A DNA stretch of 64,000 nt, from positions 119,227-183,226 of the forward strand of contig NZ_JASISV010000004.1 in the NCBI RefSeq assembly GCF_030063305.1. The letters are read 5' to 3'. Made by a program: the position numbers and the translations under genes. This document shows, piece after piece, positions 8,364 through 15,714 of the stretch (position 1 is the first letter of the stretch; each line of letters begins with the position of its first letter). This stretch comes from Salinibacterium sp. G-O1 (lineage in GTDB: Bacteria; Actinomycetota; Actinomycetes; Actinomycetales; Microbacteriaceae). The notes beneath the pieces were generated by a model that ran no database searches, was not told the DNA's origin, and was given only the letters and a program-made list of their open reading frames with translations.

Positions 8364-9512
8364 ATGGCCCGCGTGCCCTTTCAGCCCTTCCAGCTCGAGG
8401 AGTGGCAGTCGCTCTACGAGATGAACACCGAGTTCAATCTCGCTGACAGCGGAGTGCAGCCCGTGTTGCTTTCGGAGATGCTGCAGACGCCCGACGCCGT
8501 CTCGGCGTTCCTGAATAGCGACCTGCACTACCCGGCGGTCAACGGCACGGAGCTGTTGAGGCAGCGCATCGCGGCGCTCTATGGCCCTGAGGTCACCGCC
8601 GATCAGGTGCTCGTCACCGTCGGCGCAGCGGAGGCGAACGGCCTCGCGGTGACCACGATCACCGAACCGGGCGACCATGTTGTCGTGCTTGAGCCTGGTT
8701 ACCGCCAGGTCGCAGGGGTCGCTGCGAATAACGGCTGTGAGGTTGACGCGTTCCACCTCATCGAGGCCGAGGGATGGCGGCCAGACCTCGACGAACTCGA
8801 GCGCGTGGTCCGCCCCGACACAAAACTCATCGCGGTCAACAATCCCAATAACCCCACGGGAGCGATCCTCACCGAGCTCGAGATGGAGGCAATCATCGCG
8901 ATCGCTTCCCGGGTGGGCGCATGGATTCTCGCGGACGAGGTGTACCACGGCTCGGAGACGAGCGGCATCGATACCCCCAGTTTTCACGGGCGCTACGATC
9001 GGCTCCTCATCACCAACAGCCTGTCCAAGGCCTACGGTCTGTCGGGCGTGCGGGTGGGGTGGATAGTCGCCGACGCTGAAACCGCGCAAGACCTGTGGCG
9101 CCGTCACGAGTACGCGACGATCTCGACGAGCAACCTCTCGATGAAGATCGCGGAACTCGCGGTGGAACCCGTCCGCAGGGAGGAACTCTTCACCCGCAAC
9201 CGTCGTCTGGTGCGAGATGGTTTCGCGCGACTGGCCGACTGGGCTGGCAGCACAGACGGCATCGTGACGGTCATCGAACCGAAGGCGACCGCCCTGGCAT
9301 TCCCGCGCCTCGACCTGAACCTCTCGTCACTCGATCTGGCCCACGAGTTTCGGCACGATGGCGTTCTCGTCGGTGTGGGCGCGCACTTTGGGGTCGAGCA
9401 GCACGTGCGCATCACGCACGCCCTTGAAGCCAGCTACATGGATGACGCGTTCGCGCGCATGTCGGGCACGATCGAGCGCCTTGCCGGCGCCGTCGGCCGG
9501 GCCGAGCGCTGA
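8364..9512 (+). CDS. PLP-dependent aminotransferase, class I/II
   Basis: A 382-residue fold-type I aminotransferase. Landmarks are VTVGAAEANGLAV (cofactor phosphate loop), VNNPNNPTGAIL (asparagine stacking on PLP), ILADEVYHGSE (aspartate), and SLSKAYGLSGVRVGW with the Schiff-base lysine. The C-terminal VGVGAHFGVEQHVRITH carries the carboxylate-binding arginine. The specificity cannot be read. It stands divergent to the cyclodeaminase-like gene and is followed after 4 nt by a GTG-initiated XRE-cupin regulator, which suggests one small amino-acid module. Confidence 0.88.
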   Translation: MARVPFQPFQLEEWQSLYEMNTEFNLADSGVQPVLLSEMLQTPDAVSAFLNSDLHYPAVNGTELLRQRIAALYGPEVTADQVLVTVGAAEANGLAVTTITEPGDHVVVLEPGYRQVAGVAANNGCEVDAFHLIEAEGWRPDLDELERVVRPDTKLIAVNNPNNPTGAILTELEMEAIIAIASRVGAWILADEVYHGSETSGIDTPSFHGRYDRLLITNSLSKAYGLSGVRVGWIVADAETAQDLWRRHEYATISTSNLSMKIAELAVEPVRREELFTRNRRLVRDGFARLADWAGSTDGIVTVIEPKATALAFPRLDLNLSSLDLAHEFRHDGVLVGVGAHFGVEQHVRITHALEASYMDDAFARMSGTIERLAGAVGRAER

Positions 9513-9516
9513 CCAC

Positions 9517-10098
9517 GTGGACGAGCAACCGCATCCGATCGACGTCATCGAGCGTCTCGGCCGACGCATCCGGTCGATCCGCAAGTCGCAGTCGACGACT
9601 GTGCAGGAACTCGCCGATCGCTCAGGGGTCAGCCGGCGGCTGCTGACCCAGATCGAACTCGGGCAGGCCAACCCGAGCCTCGTCACCGTCGATCGCATCG
9701 CGAAGGTGCTTGGCGTCGACTTCGCCGCGTTGACCGCACCCAAGGACGCCGAGGTCGGAGTCGTCACCGTGCACACGGCGGGTGAATCGACACTGATCTG
9801 GTCGAGCGCCGTCGGAAGCTCGGCGCGTTTGCTCATCGCGAGCGAACGCAACGGCGGTCCGGAGGCGTGGGCGTGGACGCTCGTCGCCGGCGACCGGTAC
9901 AGCGCGTCCCCGGATCCCGTCGGTTCGGAAGAGCTTTTCGTCGTGCAGGAGGGCGAGCTCACCATCGTGACGGACGAAGGCGAATGGGTCGTGCCTGCGG
10001 GAGGGAGCGCCCGACTGCTCAGCGATCGTGAATACCGGTACGAGAATCGGGGCGCCGACGCGCTGACCTTCACCCGGGTCGTGGCCCTGCAGACCTAG
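9517..10098 (+). CDS. XRE-family regulator with C-terminal cupin domain
   Basis: A 193-residue protein. Residues about 10-65 form a classical helix-turn-helix (LGRRIRSIRKSQSTTVQELA, RSGVSRRLLTQIELGQANPS). Residues about 110-190 form a small beta-barrel cupin (ELFVVQEGELTIVTDEGEW, VPAGGSARLL) that in such regulators senses a small molecule. The GTG at 9517 directly follows the aminotransferase stop; in-frame sequence upstream overlaps that gene. Likely a local regulator of the cyclodeaminase/aminotransferase pair. Confidence 0.85.
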   Translation: MDEQPHPIDVIERLGRRIRSIRKSQSTTVQELADRSGVSRRLLTQIELGQANPSLVTVDRIAKVLGVDFAALTAPKDAEVGVVTVHTAGESTLIWSSAVGSSARLLIASERNGGPEAWAWTLVAGDRYSASPDPVGSEELFVVQEGELTIVTDEGEWVVPAGGSARLLSDREYRYENRGADALTFTRVVALQT

Positions 10099-10138
10099 CA
10101 GTCACGGCGATCCCTGCGTCACGAAGGCGGAAGACCTT

Positions 10139-10144
10139 TAGATT
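10139..10144 (+). promoter_or_regulatory. Leaderless -10 box in front of the psuG fossil
   Basis: TAGATT, then GAGGGG, then ATG at 10151: a near copy of the psuG promoter at 6389-6401. The word CGATCCCTG further upstream is also shared by both regions. Confidence 0.55.
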
Positions 10145-10150
10145 GAGGGG

Positions 10151-10219
10151 ATGCGATCACCATTCGGTCTCTCTGCTGAGGTTGCCGACGCCACCGCGTG
10201 GGCGGCGCTCCATGGCTGA
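10151..10219 (+). pseudogene. psuG: Internally deleted psuG copy, now a 22-codon minigene
   Basis: The 22 codons begin MRSPFGLSAEVADA, matching the psuG start MPSPFVLSAEVADA, and end WAALHG-stop, matching the psuG end WAALNG-stop. About 280 central codons are missing and the join is in frame, so the original stop is still used. The promoter box in front is a copy of the psuG one. The last 8 bases overlap the start of the PfkB kinase gene (ATG at 10212, TGA at 10217), so the short frame can still couple translation to the kinase. This is either a fossil of an ancestral psuG-psuK operon or a selected leader peptide. Confidence 0.85.
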
Positions 10220-11093
10220 CCGCATAGTCGTGTTCGGTGACGTCATCGATGATGTCGTGGCGATGCCGTACGAGGCGATCCGCCTGGACACCGACACCGC
10301 GGCATCCATTGGTTTCAGGGCCGGGGGATCGGCGGCAAACACCGCGGCCTGGCTGGGATACCTGGGCGCGAGAGTCGACTTCGTCGGGGTCGTCGGCGCG
10401 GCCGATCTCGAGAGGCACACCGCGTTGCTGGTGCAGACCGGGGTCACCACCCACCTGCGCTCGCACCCGACGATGACCACCGGCACGATCGTCATCATCG
10501 TGGAGGGCGAGCATCGCACGATGCTGACCGAGCGCGGCGCCAATACAGAACTGGATCCCGCGGATGTCACGGCCGAGCTGCTGGCAGAGGCGGCGGTGTT
10601 GCACCTCACCGGCCACTCGCTGCTGAACGCTGCCGGATCGGACGGGTTGGTCGCCCTGGTCGCGCGAGCGAAGAAGGTTGGAGCGAAGGTCTCTGTCGAC
10701 CCCGGATCCGCCGGCTTCATCGCCGACTACGGTGTCGACCGTTTTCTTGAGGCGGTCGCGGGCGCCGAGGTGCTGTTCCCCAGTCTCGAGGAGGGCAGAG
10801 TGCTCACCGGCCTGCACGACCCGACCGATATCGCGGTGGCTCTCGCCAAAGACTTCGCGACGGTGGTGTTGACGATGGGAGCCGGTGGCGTGGTGATCGC
10901 CAACGATGACACAGTTCTGACGGTGCCGGCAGTGAGCTCACCCGTGGTCGACCCGACGGGCGCCGGCGATGCGTTCTGCGCCGGATTCCTGAGCGTCTGG
11001 GTGCGCTCGGGCGATCTGGCCCGTTCAGCGAGCGCAGGCGCGAAGGTCGCGGCGAAAGCCGTTGCCGGCATTGGCGGCCGACCGCACCGTTAG
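10212..11093 (+). CDS. psuK: PfkB-family carbohydrate kinase, probable pseudouridine kinase
   Basis: A 293-residue ribokinase-like protein. Visible are the N-terminal GGSAANTAAWLGYLGA substrate/glycine motif, the lid strands, and the C-terminal DPTGAGDAFCAGFL anion-hole motif with the catalytic aspartate. The family phosphorylates sugars or nucleosides. The start overlaps the end of a deleted psuG copy, evidence that this gene descends from a psuG-psuK operon; pseudouridine is therefore the best guess for its substrate, though ribose or another nucleoside cannot be excluded. The stop overlaps the photolyase stop in ttag. Confidence 0.85.
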   Translation: MADRIVVFGDVIDDVVAMPYEAIRLDTDTAASIGFRAGGSAANTAAWLGYLGARVDFVGVVGAADLERHTALLVQTGVTTHLRSHPTMTTGTIVIIVEGEHRTMLTERGANTELDPADVTAELLAEAAVLHLTGHSLLNAAGSDGLVALVARAKKVGAKVSVDPGSAGFIADYGVDRFLEAVAGAEVLFPSLEEGRVLTGLHDPTDIAVALAKDFATVVLTMGAGGVVIANDDTVLTVPAVSSPVVDPTGAGDAFCAGFLSVWVRSGDLARSASAGAKVAAKAVAGIGGRPHR

Positions 11094-12430
11094 CGTGCGG
11101 CCTTCACGTGCTCATACGCCGCCAGCGCGTCGCGGCGGGACGCGGCAAGATCGACGATCGGCTCTGGATAGTCGTCGGTGCCGACCTCGGGAACCCAGCG
11201 CCGGATGTAGCGTTGCTGACCATCGAACTTATCCGCCTGCAGCATCGGGTTGAAAACGCGGAAATAGGGGGCGGCGTCGGCGCCCGACCCCGCGACCCAC
11301 TGCCAGTTGCCGGGGTTGCTGGCCTCGTCGGCGTCGACCAGGCAATCCCAGAACCACTGCTCGCCCACCCTCCAGTCGATGAGCATGTTCTTCACGAGCA
11401 GGCTGGCCACGATCATCCTGACCCTGTTGTGCATGTAGCCGGTGTGCCAGAGCTCGCGCATGCCCGCGTCGACGATCGGGATTCCCGTGCGACCCTGCTG
11501 CCACGCCTCGAGTTCGGCCGGCACGGGCTCCGACCAGGGGAAGGCGTCGAATGCCGGCCGGTAGTTCTTGCCCGCGAGTTCCGGAAAGTGGAACAGGATG
11601 TTGGCGTTGAACTCGCGCCACCCCACCTCGCTGAGAAACTTGGCGACGTTCTTCTTCGCGGCGGCGGTGAGGTCGCCGTGCATCCGCTCCCAGATCTGGA
11701 ACGGGCTGATCTCACCGAAACTCAGGTGCGGGCTCAGCTGGCTCGTGGCCGCGACGGCGGGCTCGTCGCGTCGGTGATAGTCGGCAAGCCTCTCGTCGGC
11801 GAACGACTCGAGCTGGTCGTGCGCGCCCTCTTCTCCCGGATGCCACGACTCCCGTAGCCCCCCGGCCCAGTCCGGGTGGGTGGGCAGCAGCTCCCACGAC
11901 TCGAGATCGTCGCCGGCTGCCGTTGCCCAGTGCACACGCGGCGCGGGGAGTGGGGCACGAACAGCTGTCTGGCGGGCGGCCTTCCAGAACGGGGTGAACA
12001 CCCTGAACGCATTGCCGTCGCCGGTCGTGACAGTCCACGGCTCGAACAGCAGGTTCGCCTGGAAGCTCTGCACGTCAAGGCCGTTGTCGCGCAGGCTCGA
12101 CTTGAGCCTGGCGTCGATCTCCCGGGCGGCACCGTAGCGGCGGTTCCAGAACACCGCGTCTGCACCGGTCTCGGCGACGAGCGCGGGAATGACCGTCTCG
12201 GCCGCGCCCCGCCTCAGCACGAGGTTGCCGTCGGTGCTCGCAGCGAGCGACGTGAGGGAGCCGTGAAGCCACCACCGGCTGGCCGCTCCCAGGGGTCGCA
12301 CCTCGGGGCTGTCGTCGTCGAGGATGTACACGAGCACGACCGGTGCGCCACGCTCGGTGGCAGCGGTCAGTGCCGGGTTGTCCGCGAGCCTCAGGTCATC
12401 CCGCAGCCAGACGATAGTGGGCGCGGTCAT
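11090..12430 (-). CDS. phr: Deoxyribodipyrimidine photolyase
   Basis: A 446-residue class I cryptochrome/photolyase that repairs UV-induced pyrimidine dimers with light. The N-terminal antenna domain begins TIVWLRDDLRLADNPAL. The FAD domain shows SQLSPHLSFGEISP, EVGWREFNANILFHFP, GRTGIPIVDAGMRELWHTGYMHNRVRM and NWQWVAGSGADAAPYFRVFNP, all classical signatures. The start codon abuts the stop of a MarR gene with no spacer, so the two are probably cotranscribed. Confidence 0.95.
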   Translation of the reverse strand: MTAPTIVWLRDDLRLADNPALTAATERGAPVVLVYILDDDSPEVRPLGAASRWWLHGSLTSLAASTDGNLVLRRGAAETVIPALVAETGADAVFWNRRYGAAREIDARLKSSLRDNGLDVQSFQANLLFEPWTVTTGDGNAFRVFTPFWKAARQTAVRAPLPAPRVHWATAAGDDLESWELLPTHPDWAGGLRESWHPGEEGAHDQLESFADERLADYHRRDEPAVAATSQLSPHLSFGEISPFQIWERMHGDLTAAAKKNVAKFLSEVGWREFNANILFHFPELAGKNYRPAFDAFPWSEPVPAELEAWQQGRTGIPIVDAGMRELWHTGYMHNRVRMIVASLLVKNMLIDWRVGEQWFWDCLVDADEASNPGNWQWVAGSGADAAPYFRVFNPMLQADKFDGQQRYIRRWVPEVGTDDYPEPIVDLAASRRDALAAYEHVKAAR

Positions 12431-12871
12431 TCAGGCTCCTGGATTGAGTCGCAGTTTGTCGGTGAGCGTTTTGAGGCTCGTCAGTTCGGCGTCGGTCAGC
12501 GCTGCGCCGACCCGCCGGTGAATGGATGCCGCATGCACCACCGCGATGCGGCGGAACAGCTCGTAGCCGGCGTCGGTCAGGCGCACCATGGTGCCGCGAC
12601 CGTCATCGGGATCGTGCTCTTTGCAGACGAGGTCTTGCGATGCGAGCCGGTCGACGAGCCTGCTGACGCTCGGCTGGGTGATGAGGAGGTGCTGGTTGAG
12701 TTCCCGGATGCGCATCTGACGGTCGGGCGCGCGCGTGAGGTTGAACAGCACGTCGTATTCGTTGAGCGACAGCTCGCCTTTCGGAAACTCAGCGATGAGC
12801 TGGCGGAGGACTGACACCTGGGCCCGGAAGAGGGCCTCCCACGCATCGACTGACAGGGCTTTTTCGCTCAT
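12431..12871 (-). CDS. MarR-family transcriptional regulator
   Basis: A 146-residue winged-helix protein. The recognition region is RIRELNQHLLITQPSVSRLVDRLASQDLV and the wing CKEHDPDDGRGTMVRLTDAGYELF is typical of MarR. It is immediately upstream of phr and in the same direction, so it may regulate its own operon; the signal is unknown. The ATG at 12871 follows a TAGAGT box by 6 nt. Confidence 0.88.
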   Translation of the reverse strand: MSEKALSVDAWEALFRAQVSVLRQLIAEFPKGELSLNEYDVLFNLTRAPDRQMRIRELNQHLLITQPSVSRLVDRLASQDLVCKEHDPDDGRGTMVRLTDAGYELFRRIAVVHAASIHRRVGAALTDAELTSLKTLTDKLRLNPGA

Positions 12872-12877
12872 GCACCC

Positions 12878-12883
12878 ACTCTA
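12878..12883 (-). promoter_or_regulatory. Leaderless -10 box of the marR-phr operon
   Basis: TAGAGT on the minus strand, 6 nt (GGGTGC) before the ATG, with no ribosome site between. Confidence 0.5.
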
Positions 12884-12950
12884 TGCAGATGCACCGGTAC
12901 GCGCAGAACCGGGGGAGAGAGGGTCTCGAAAAGGGCCGTTAAACAGGATT

Positions 12951-12984
12951 GAGGGCCGGTTTCAGAGGCTAGAAACCGACCCTC
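12951..12984. other. Stem-loop in the marR/VOC intergenic region
   Basis: GAGGG and CGGTTTC pair with GAAACCG and CCCTC around an 8-nt loop, giving a 12-bp stem with one mismatch. The 324-bp spacer 12872-13195 holds no recognisable gene and is more AT-rich than its neighbours. The stem lies between diverging genes, where a terminator is not expected, so a small RNA or a regulator site is possible. Confidence 0.4.
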
Positions 12985-13060
12985 TCCCTTGCACCAAGAG
13001 TGTCCTGCAATCACATTCCGCTTCAGCTGCCACAGCAAACAACTTCTGCTCTATGAATGT

Positions 13061-13100
13061 ATAACGGAAAGATAACGCTGTCTAGTTATGCATCCGTTAT
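13061..13100. promoter_or_regulatory. Inverted repeat upstream of the VOC gene
   Basis: ATAACGGA at 13061-13068 is mirrored by TCCGTTAT at 13093-13100, 24 bp apart, in an AT-rich stretch about 95-135 bp before the VOC start. It could be a regulator site or part of the promoter. Confidence 0.35.
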
Positions 13101-13195
13101 TTTTGAAAATCTTTCTCGGGCCGGACATAAAGGCCGTGGGCACAACGTTTTACAGCAGAGCGCGCCGAAACCCGCGCCCGGAGAAGGAGCATCCC

Positions 13196-13597
13196 ATGAG
13201 CACCGTTCGCCAGTTGCGGCTCGTCGTCGCGGTCGAGGATTACGAGGCCGCCGTCGCCTTCTACCGGGACGCTCTCGGCCTGGAGGAACGGGAGGCGTAT
13301 GAGGGGGAGGGGGATGCCAGAGTCATGATCCTCGACGCCGGCATGGCCACGCTGGAGCTGTCCAACCAGGCACAGGTGCGGCTCATCGACTCGGTGGAGG
13401 CCGAGGGGCAGCCGAGCGCCCGCATCCGCGTGGCATTTGAGGTCGACGATGCGGATGGCATGACGGTCAAACTCACCGATGCCGGTGCCCGACTCATCGC
13501 CAGCCCGCGCGAGACCCCGTGGCGGTCGCTCAACTCCCGGCTCGACGCGCCTGCCGACCTGCAGGTTACGCTGTTCCAGGAGCTCGGGGAGCAGTAA
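13196..13597 (+). CDS. VOC/glyoxalase-fold protein
   Basis: A 133-residue protein with the paired beta-alpha-beta-beta-beta units of the vicinal oxygen chelate fold: QLRLVVAVEDYEAAVAFYRDALGLEE in the first half and RIRVAFEVDDADGMTVKLTDAGARLIASPRETPW in the second. The family includes glyoxalase I, dioxygenases and antibiotic-binding proteins; metal ligands are not clear enough to choose. The frame is open from 13088, but GAGAAGGAG sits about 6 nt before the ATG at 13196. It overlaps the beginning of a truncated DUF1622 remnant. Confidence 0.8.
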   Translation: MSTVRQLRLVVAVEDYEAAVAFYRDALGLEEREAYEGEGDARVMILDAGMATLELSNQAQVRLIDSVEAEGQPSARIRVAFEVDDADGMTVKLTDAGARLIASPRETPWRSLNSRLDAPADLQVTLFQELGEQ

Positions 13598-13599
13598 GA

Positions 13600-13736
13600 C
13601 CCCGACCTTCGAAAGCGTCGGCGTGCTGGCGATCATCGTGTTGATCCGAACCTTCCTGAGCTTCTCACTGGAGTTTGAGATCACCGGCAGATGGCCCTGG
13701 CAGAAGAAGCCGCCCGAACCGCAGCCGGCGGGCTGA
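13600..13736 (+). pseudogene. 3' fragment of a DUF1622 membrane protein gene
   Basis: In the frame ending at the TGA 13734-13736 the translation TPTFESVGVLAIIVLIRTFLSFSLEFEITGRWPWQ matches the C-terminal transmembrane helix and tail of DUF1622 membrane proteins, usually about 110-120 residues long. The N-terminal half is absent; the sequence upstream belongs to the VOC gene in another frame. It is most simply a gene whose 5' half was lost when the VOC gene arrived. Internal GTG codons could still allow a roughly 40-residue single-helix peptide. Confidence 0.65.
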
Positions 13737-13739
13737 GCC

Positions 13740-14093
13740 ATGGCCCAGCACTTCACCGCGCAGGATGCCGCGGAAGCATGTGCGGCGCACCCCGCCGTCG
13801 AGCTCACCTTCCCGTTCGGTCCAGAGACCGAGGTGTACAAGGTGGTGGGCAGGATGTTCGCGGCGATGAACGTCGAGGGCGAGCATCCACGCATCACCCT
13901 CAAGGCAGACCCCGAAGACGCCAAGGCGCTCGTCGCGGAGTTCGACGACATCTCGCCGGGGTACCACATGAACAAGAAACACTGGATCTCGGTCGGCCTG
14001 CCGACCTCGGCCGCGCCCCTGAATGAACTCATTCAGGCGTCATACGACCTGGTCGTTGCCGGCCTGCCGCGGGCGGAGCGCCCGACCGCCTAG
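13740..14093 (+). CDS. MmcQ/YjbR-family protein
   Basis: A 117-residue protein of the YjbR/MmcQ (CyaY-like) family. Typical features are the N-terminal AHPAVELTFPFGPETEVYKVVGRMFA and the C-terminal PGYHMNKKHWISVGL with the conserved histidine-lysine-tryptophan. The biochemical role of the family is not known; a DNA-binding role has been suggested. It follows the DUF1622 remnant after 3 nt. Its stop overlaps that of the next, convergent gene in ctag. Confidence 0.85.
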   Translation: MAQHFTAQDAAEACAAHPAVELTFPFGPETEVYKVVGRMFAAMNVEGEHPRITLKADPEDAKALVAEFDDISPGYHMNKKHWISVGLPTSAAPLNELIQASYDLVVAGLPRAERPTA

Positions 14094-14776
14094 AAGAAGT
14101 CGGGGCTGGGGGTCGTCGCCTGGCGAATCGACACGTCGGCATGACGATCGAAACGGTAGCCAACGCCGCGCACGGTGCGCACGATGTCTTCGAACTCACC
14201 GAGCTTCGAACGAAGTCGACGAACGTGAACGTCGATGGTTCGTTCGTTCGGGATCTCGTCGTCGCCCGCGGCCCAGAGCGCCGAGATGATCTCGGCACGG
14301 TCGATCGTACGGCCCTCGCGCAGCACGAGGTACTGCAGCAGCTCGAACTCCTTGTACGTGAGCGATGCCGTGGTACCGTCGAGCAGCACGCGCTTACGTG
14401 AGATGTCCACGACGACCCCGCCGCGCGGCTTCACCTTCGGTTCCTCCACCTGGCGGTGCTTGGCGAGAGCGGCCGGATCCTGCAGCGCGAGCCGCACGAC
14501 CTCGACGTCGCGACCACCAGCGCCGGCGGGGGCGAGGGCGACGGCCGCGTAGGTTTCCGACCCTGGCACGAGCTGTTCGAGCAGCTGCTTGAGCTGCTCG
14601 ACAACGTGGCCGAGGTCTGTCCCGGCCTCGAGGGCTTTCAGCTGGTCGACCCCGACATAGAGGGCGAATCCGCGCGCCTCTGTGCCGTTCGGTACGGCGT
14701 GGAGGCGGCGAGCCGGAGCGGGCTGGGCAGCCTGGATGGGCGTGATGGGTGCGCGTTCGACGGTTGCAAGAGACAT
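14090..14776 (-). CDS. Winged-helix (OmpR-type) DNA-binding protein without receiver domain
   Basis: A 228-residue protein whose C-terminal about 100 residues are an OmpR/PhoB-type winged helix (VDISRKRVLLDGTTASLTYKEF, then RTIDRAEIISALW, then RTIDVHVRRLRSKLG and VRTVRGVGYRFD). The N-terminal 110 residues are not a receiver: there is no phosphoacceptor pattern. They contain a small domain (FALYVGVDQLKALEAG, LEQLVPGSETYAAVALAPAG) I do not recognise. No histidine kinase is adjacent. The ATG at 14776 follows an inverted repeat TCAAG/CTTGA. An orphan regulator; targets unknown. Confidence 0.8.
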   Translation of the reverse strand: MSLATVERAPITPIQAAQPAPARRLHAVPNGTEARGFALYVGVDQLKALEAGTDLGHVVEQLKQLLEQLVPGSETYAAVALAPAGAGGRDVEVVRLALQDPAALAKHRQVEEPKVKPRGGVVVDISRKRVLLDGTTASLTYKEFELLQYLVLREGRTIDRAEIISALWAAGDDEIPNERTIDVHVRRLRSKLGEFEDIVRTVRGVGYRFDRHADVSIRQATTPSPDFF

Positions 14777-15067
14777 GGCGTCAAGAATCCTTGAGAGTTG
14801 TGGTGAAGGGCCTCTGATGATGAGGGTGTGATCCTTCTGGGTGTTACAGGTGATGCATTCGAGCACTACGCCGCTATGAGGGCGAGAGCTCGGGAGCTGG
14901 GATTCGCGTACGAATCGCGCTCGGCGAAGAAAGGGCCGTTAGGCACACATTCGACAACACATGACAACACGAATCCCGCCAGCCTCGATGGAGGTAGGTG
15001 CGAACAAGTGAACAGTCATGCACGCCATCATGCCAGAGAGAAACGCGCTTGTCGACAACGAGAGGCG
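14777..15067. other. 291-bp spacer between the winged-helix gene and upp
   Basis: No gene is supported here. It contains a perfect 6-bp hairpin, GATTCG/CGAATC with a CGTA loop at 14901-14916, and a 12-mer AAAGGGCCGTTA at 14930-14941 that also occurs at 12930-12941. It must hold the upp 3' end and the promoter of the winged-helix gene. Confidence 0.4.
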
Positions 15068-15700
15068 TTAGACCAGGCCGTAGAGCCTGTCGCCGGCGTC
15101 GCCCAGGCCTGGGACGATGTAGCCGACCTCGTTGAGTCCTTCGTCCAGAGCGCCCAGCACGATGGTCACCTCGCGGCCCTGGGTGGCGGCGTCGACGGCG
15201 GCGAGACCCTCGGGTGTTCCGAGCAGGCAGACTGCCGTGACATCCACGGCTCCGCGGTCGAAGAGGTACTGGATGGCGGCGACGAGCGATCCGCCGGTTG
15301 CCAGCATCGGGTCGAGCACGAAACACTGGCGGTTCGAGAGGTCGTCGGGCAGGCGTTCGGCGTAGGTGTCTGGCTTGAGAGTCTCTTCGTTGCGCACCAT
15401 TCCGAGGAATCCGACCTCGGCGGTGGGCACTAGCTTCACCATGCCCTCGAGCATGCCGAGTCCGGCGCGCAGGATCGGCACGACGAGCGGCCGAGGCGTG
15501 CTGATGGCCAGCCCGGTCGTCGTGGTGACGGGGGTCTCGATTTCGAGAGGCTCGGTGCGCACATGGCGGGTGGCTTCGTAGGCGAGCAGGGTCACGAGCT
15601 CTTCGGTGAGCGCCCTGAACGTCGGCGACGGGGTGTTCTTGTCACGCAGCACGGTGAGCTTGTGCGTGATGAGCGGGTGGTCGGCAACGTGTACTCGCAT
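15068..15700 (-). CDS. upp: Uracil phosphoribosyltransferase
   Basis: A 210-residue PRTase that converts uracil and PRPP to UMP. Clear motifs: [15 protein letters not shown] (substrate loop), [16 protein letters not shown] (PRPP-binding), and the C-terminal [17 protein letters not shown] uracil-binding tail. It would salvage the uracil released by PsuG. Start codon at 15700, 14 nt from the divergent tadA start. Confidence 0.97.
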   Translation of the reverse strand: MRVHVADHPLITHKLTVLRDKNTPSPTFRALTEELVTLLAYEATRHVRTEPLEIETPVTTTTGLAISTPRPLVVPILRAGLGMLEGMVKLVPTAEVGFLGMVRNEETLKPDTYAERLPDDLSNRQCFVLDPMLATGGSLVAAIQYLFDRGAVDVTAVCLLGTPEGLAAVDAATQGREVTIVLGALDEGLNEVGYIVPGLGDAGDRLYGLV

Positions 15701-15712
15701 AGGCTCAATCTA
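15700..15712. promoter_or_regulatory. Overlapping leaderless promoters of upp and tadA
   Basis: Only 14 nt separate the two start codons. On the minus strand TAGATT (15707-15712) is followed by GAGCCT and the upp ATG. On the plus strand TAGGCT (15700-15705) lies 9 nt before the tadA GTG. Any -35 elements must be inside the opposite coding sequence. Confidence 0.55.
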
Positions 15713-15714
15713 CT

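Noticed and set aside
8259..9107. Upstream extension of the cyclodeaminase frame
   Set aside because: It runs antisense through the aminotransferase gene and has no domain; the family N-terminus starts at 8258.
12930..14941. AAAGGGCCGTTA present at 12930-12941 and 14930-14941
   Set aside because: Only 12 bases are shared and the flanks differ; two chance hits are plausible in spacers of this composition.
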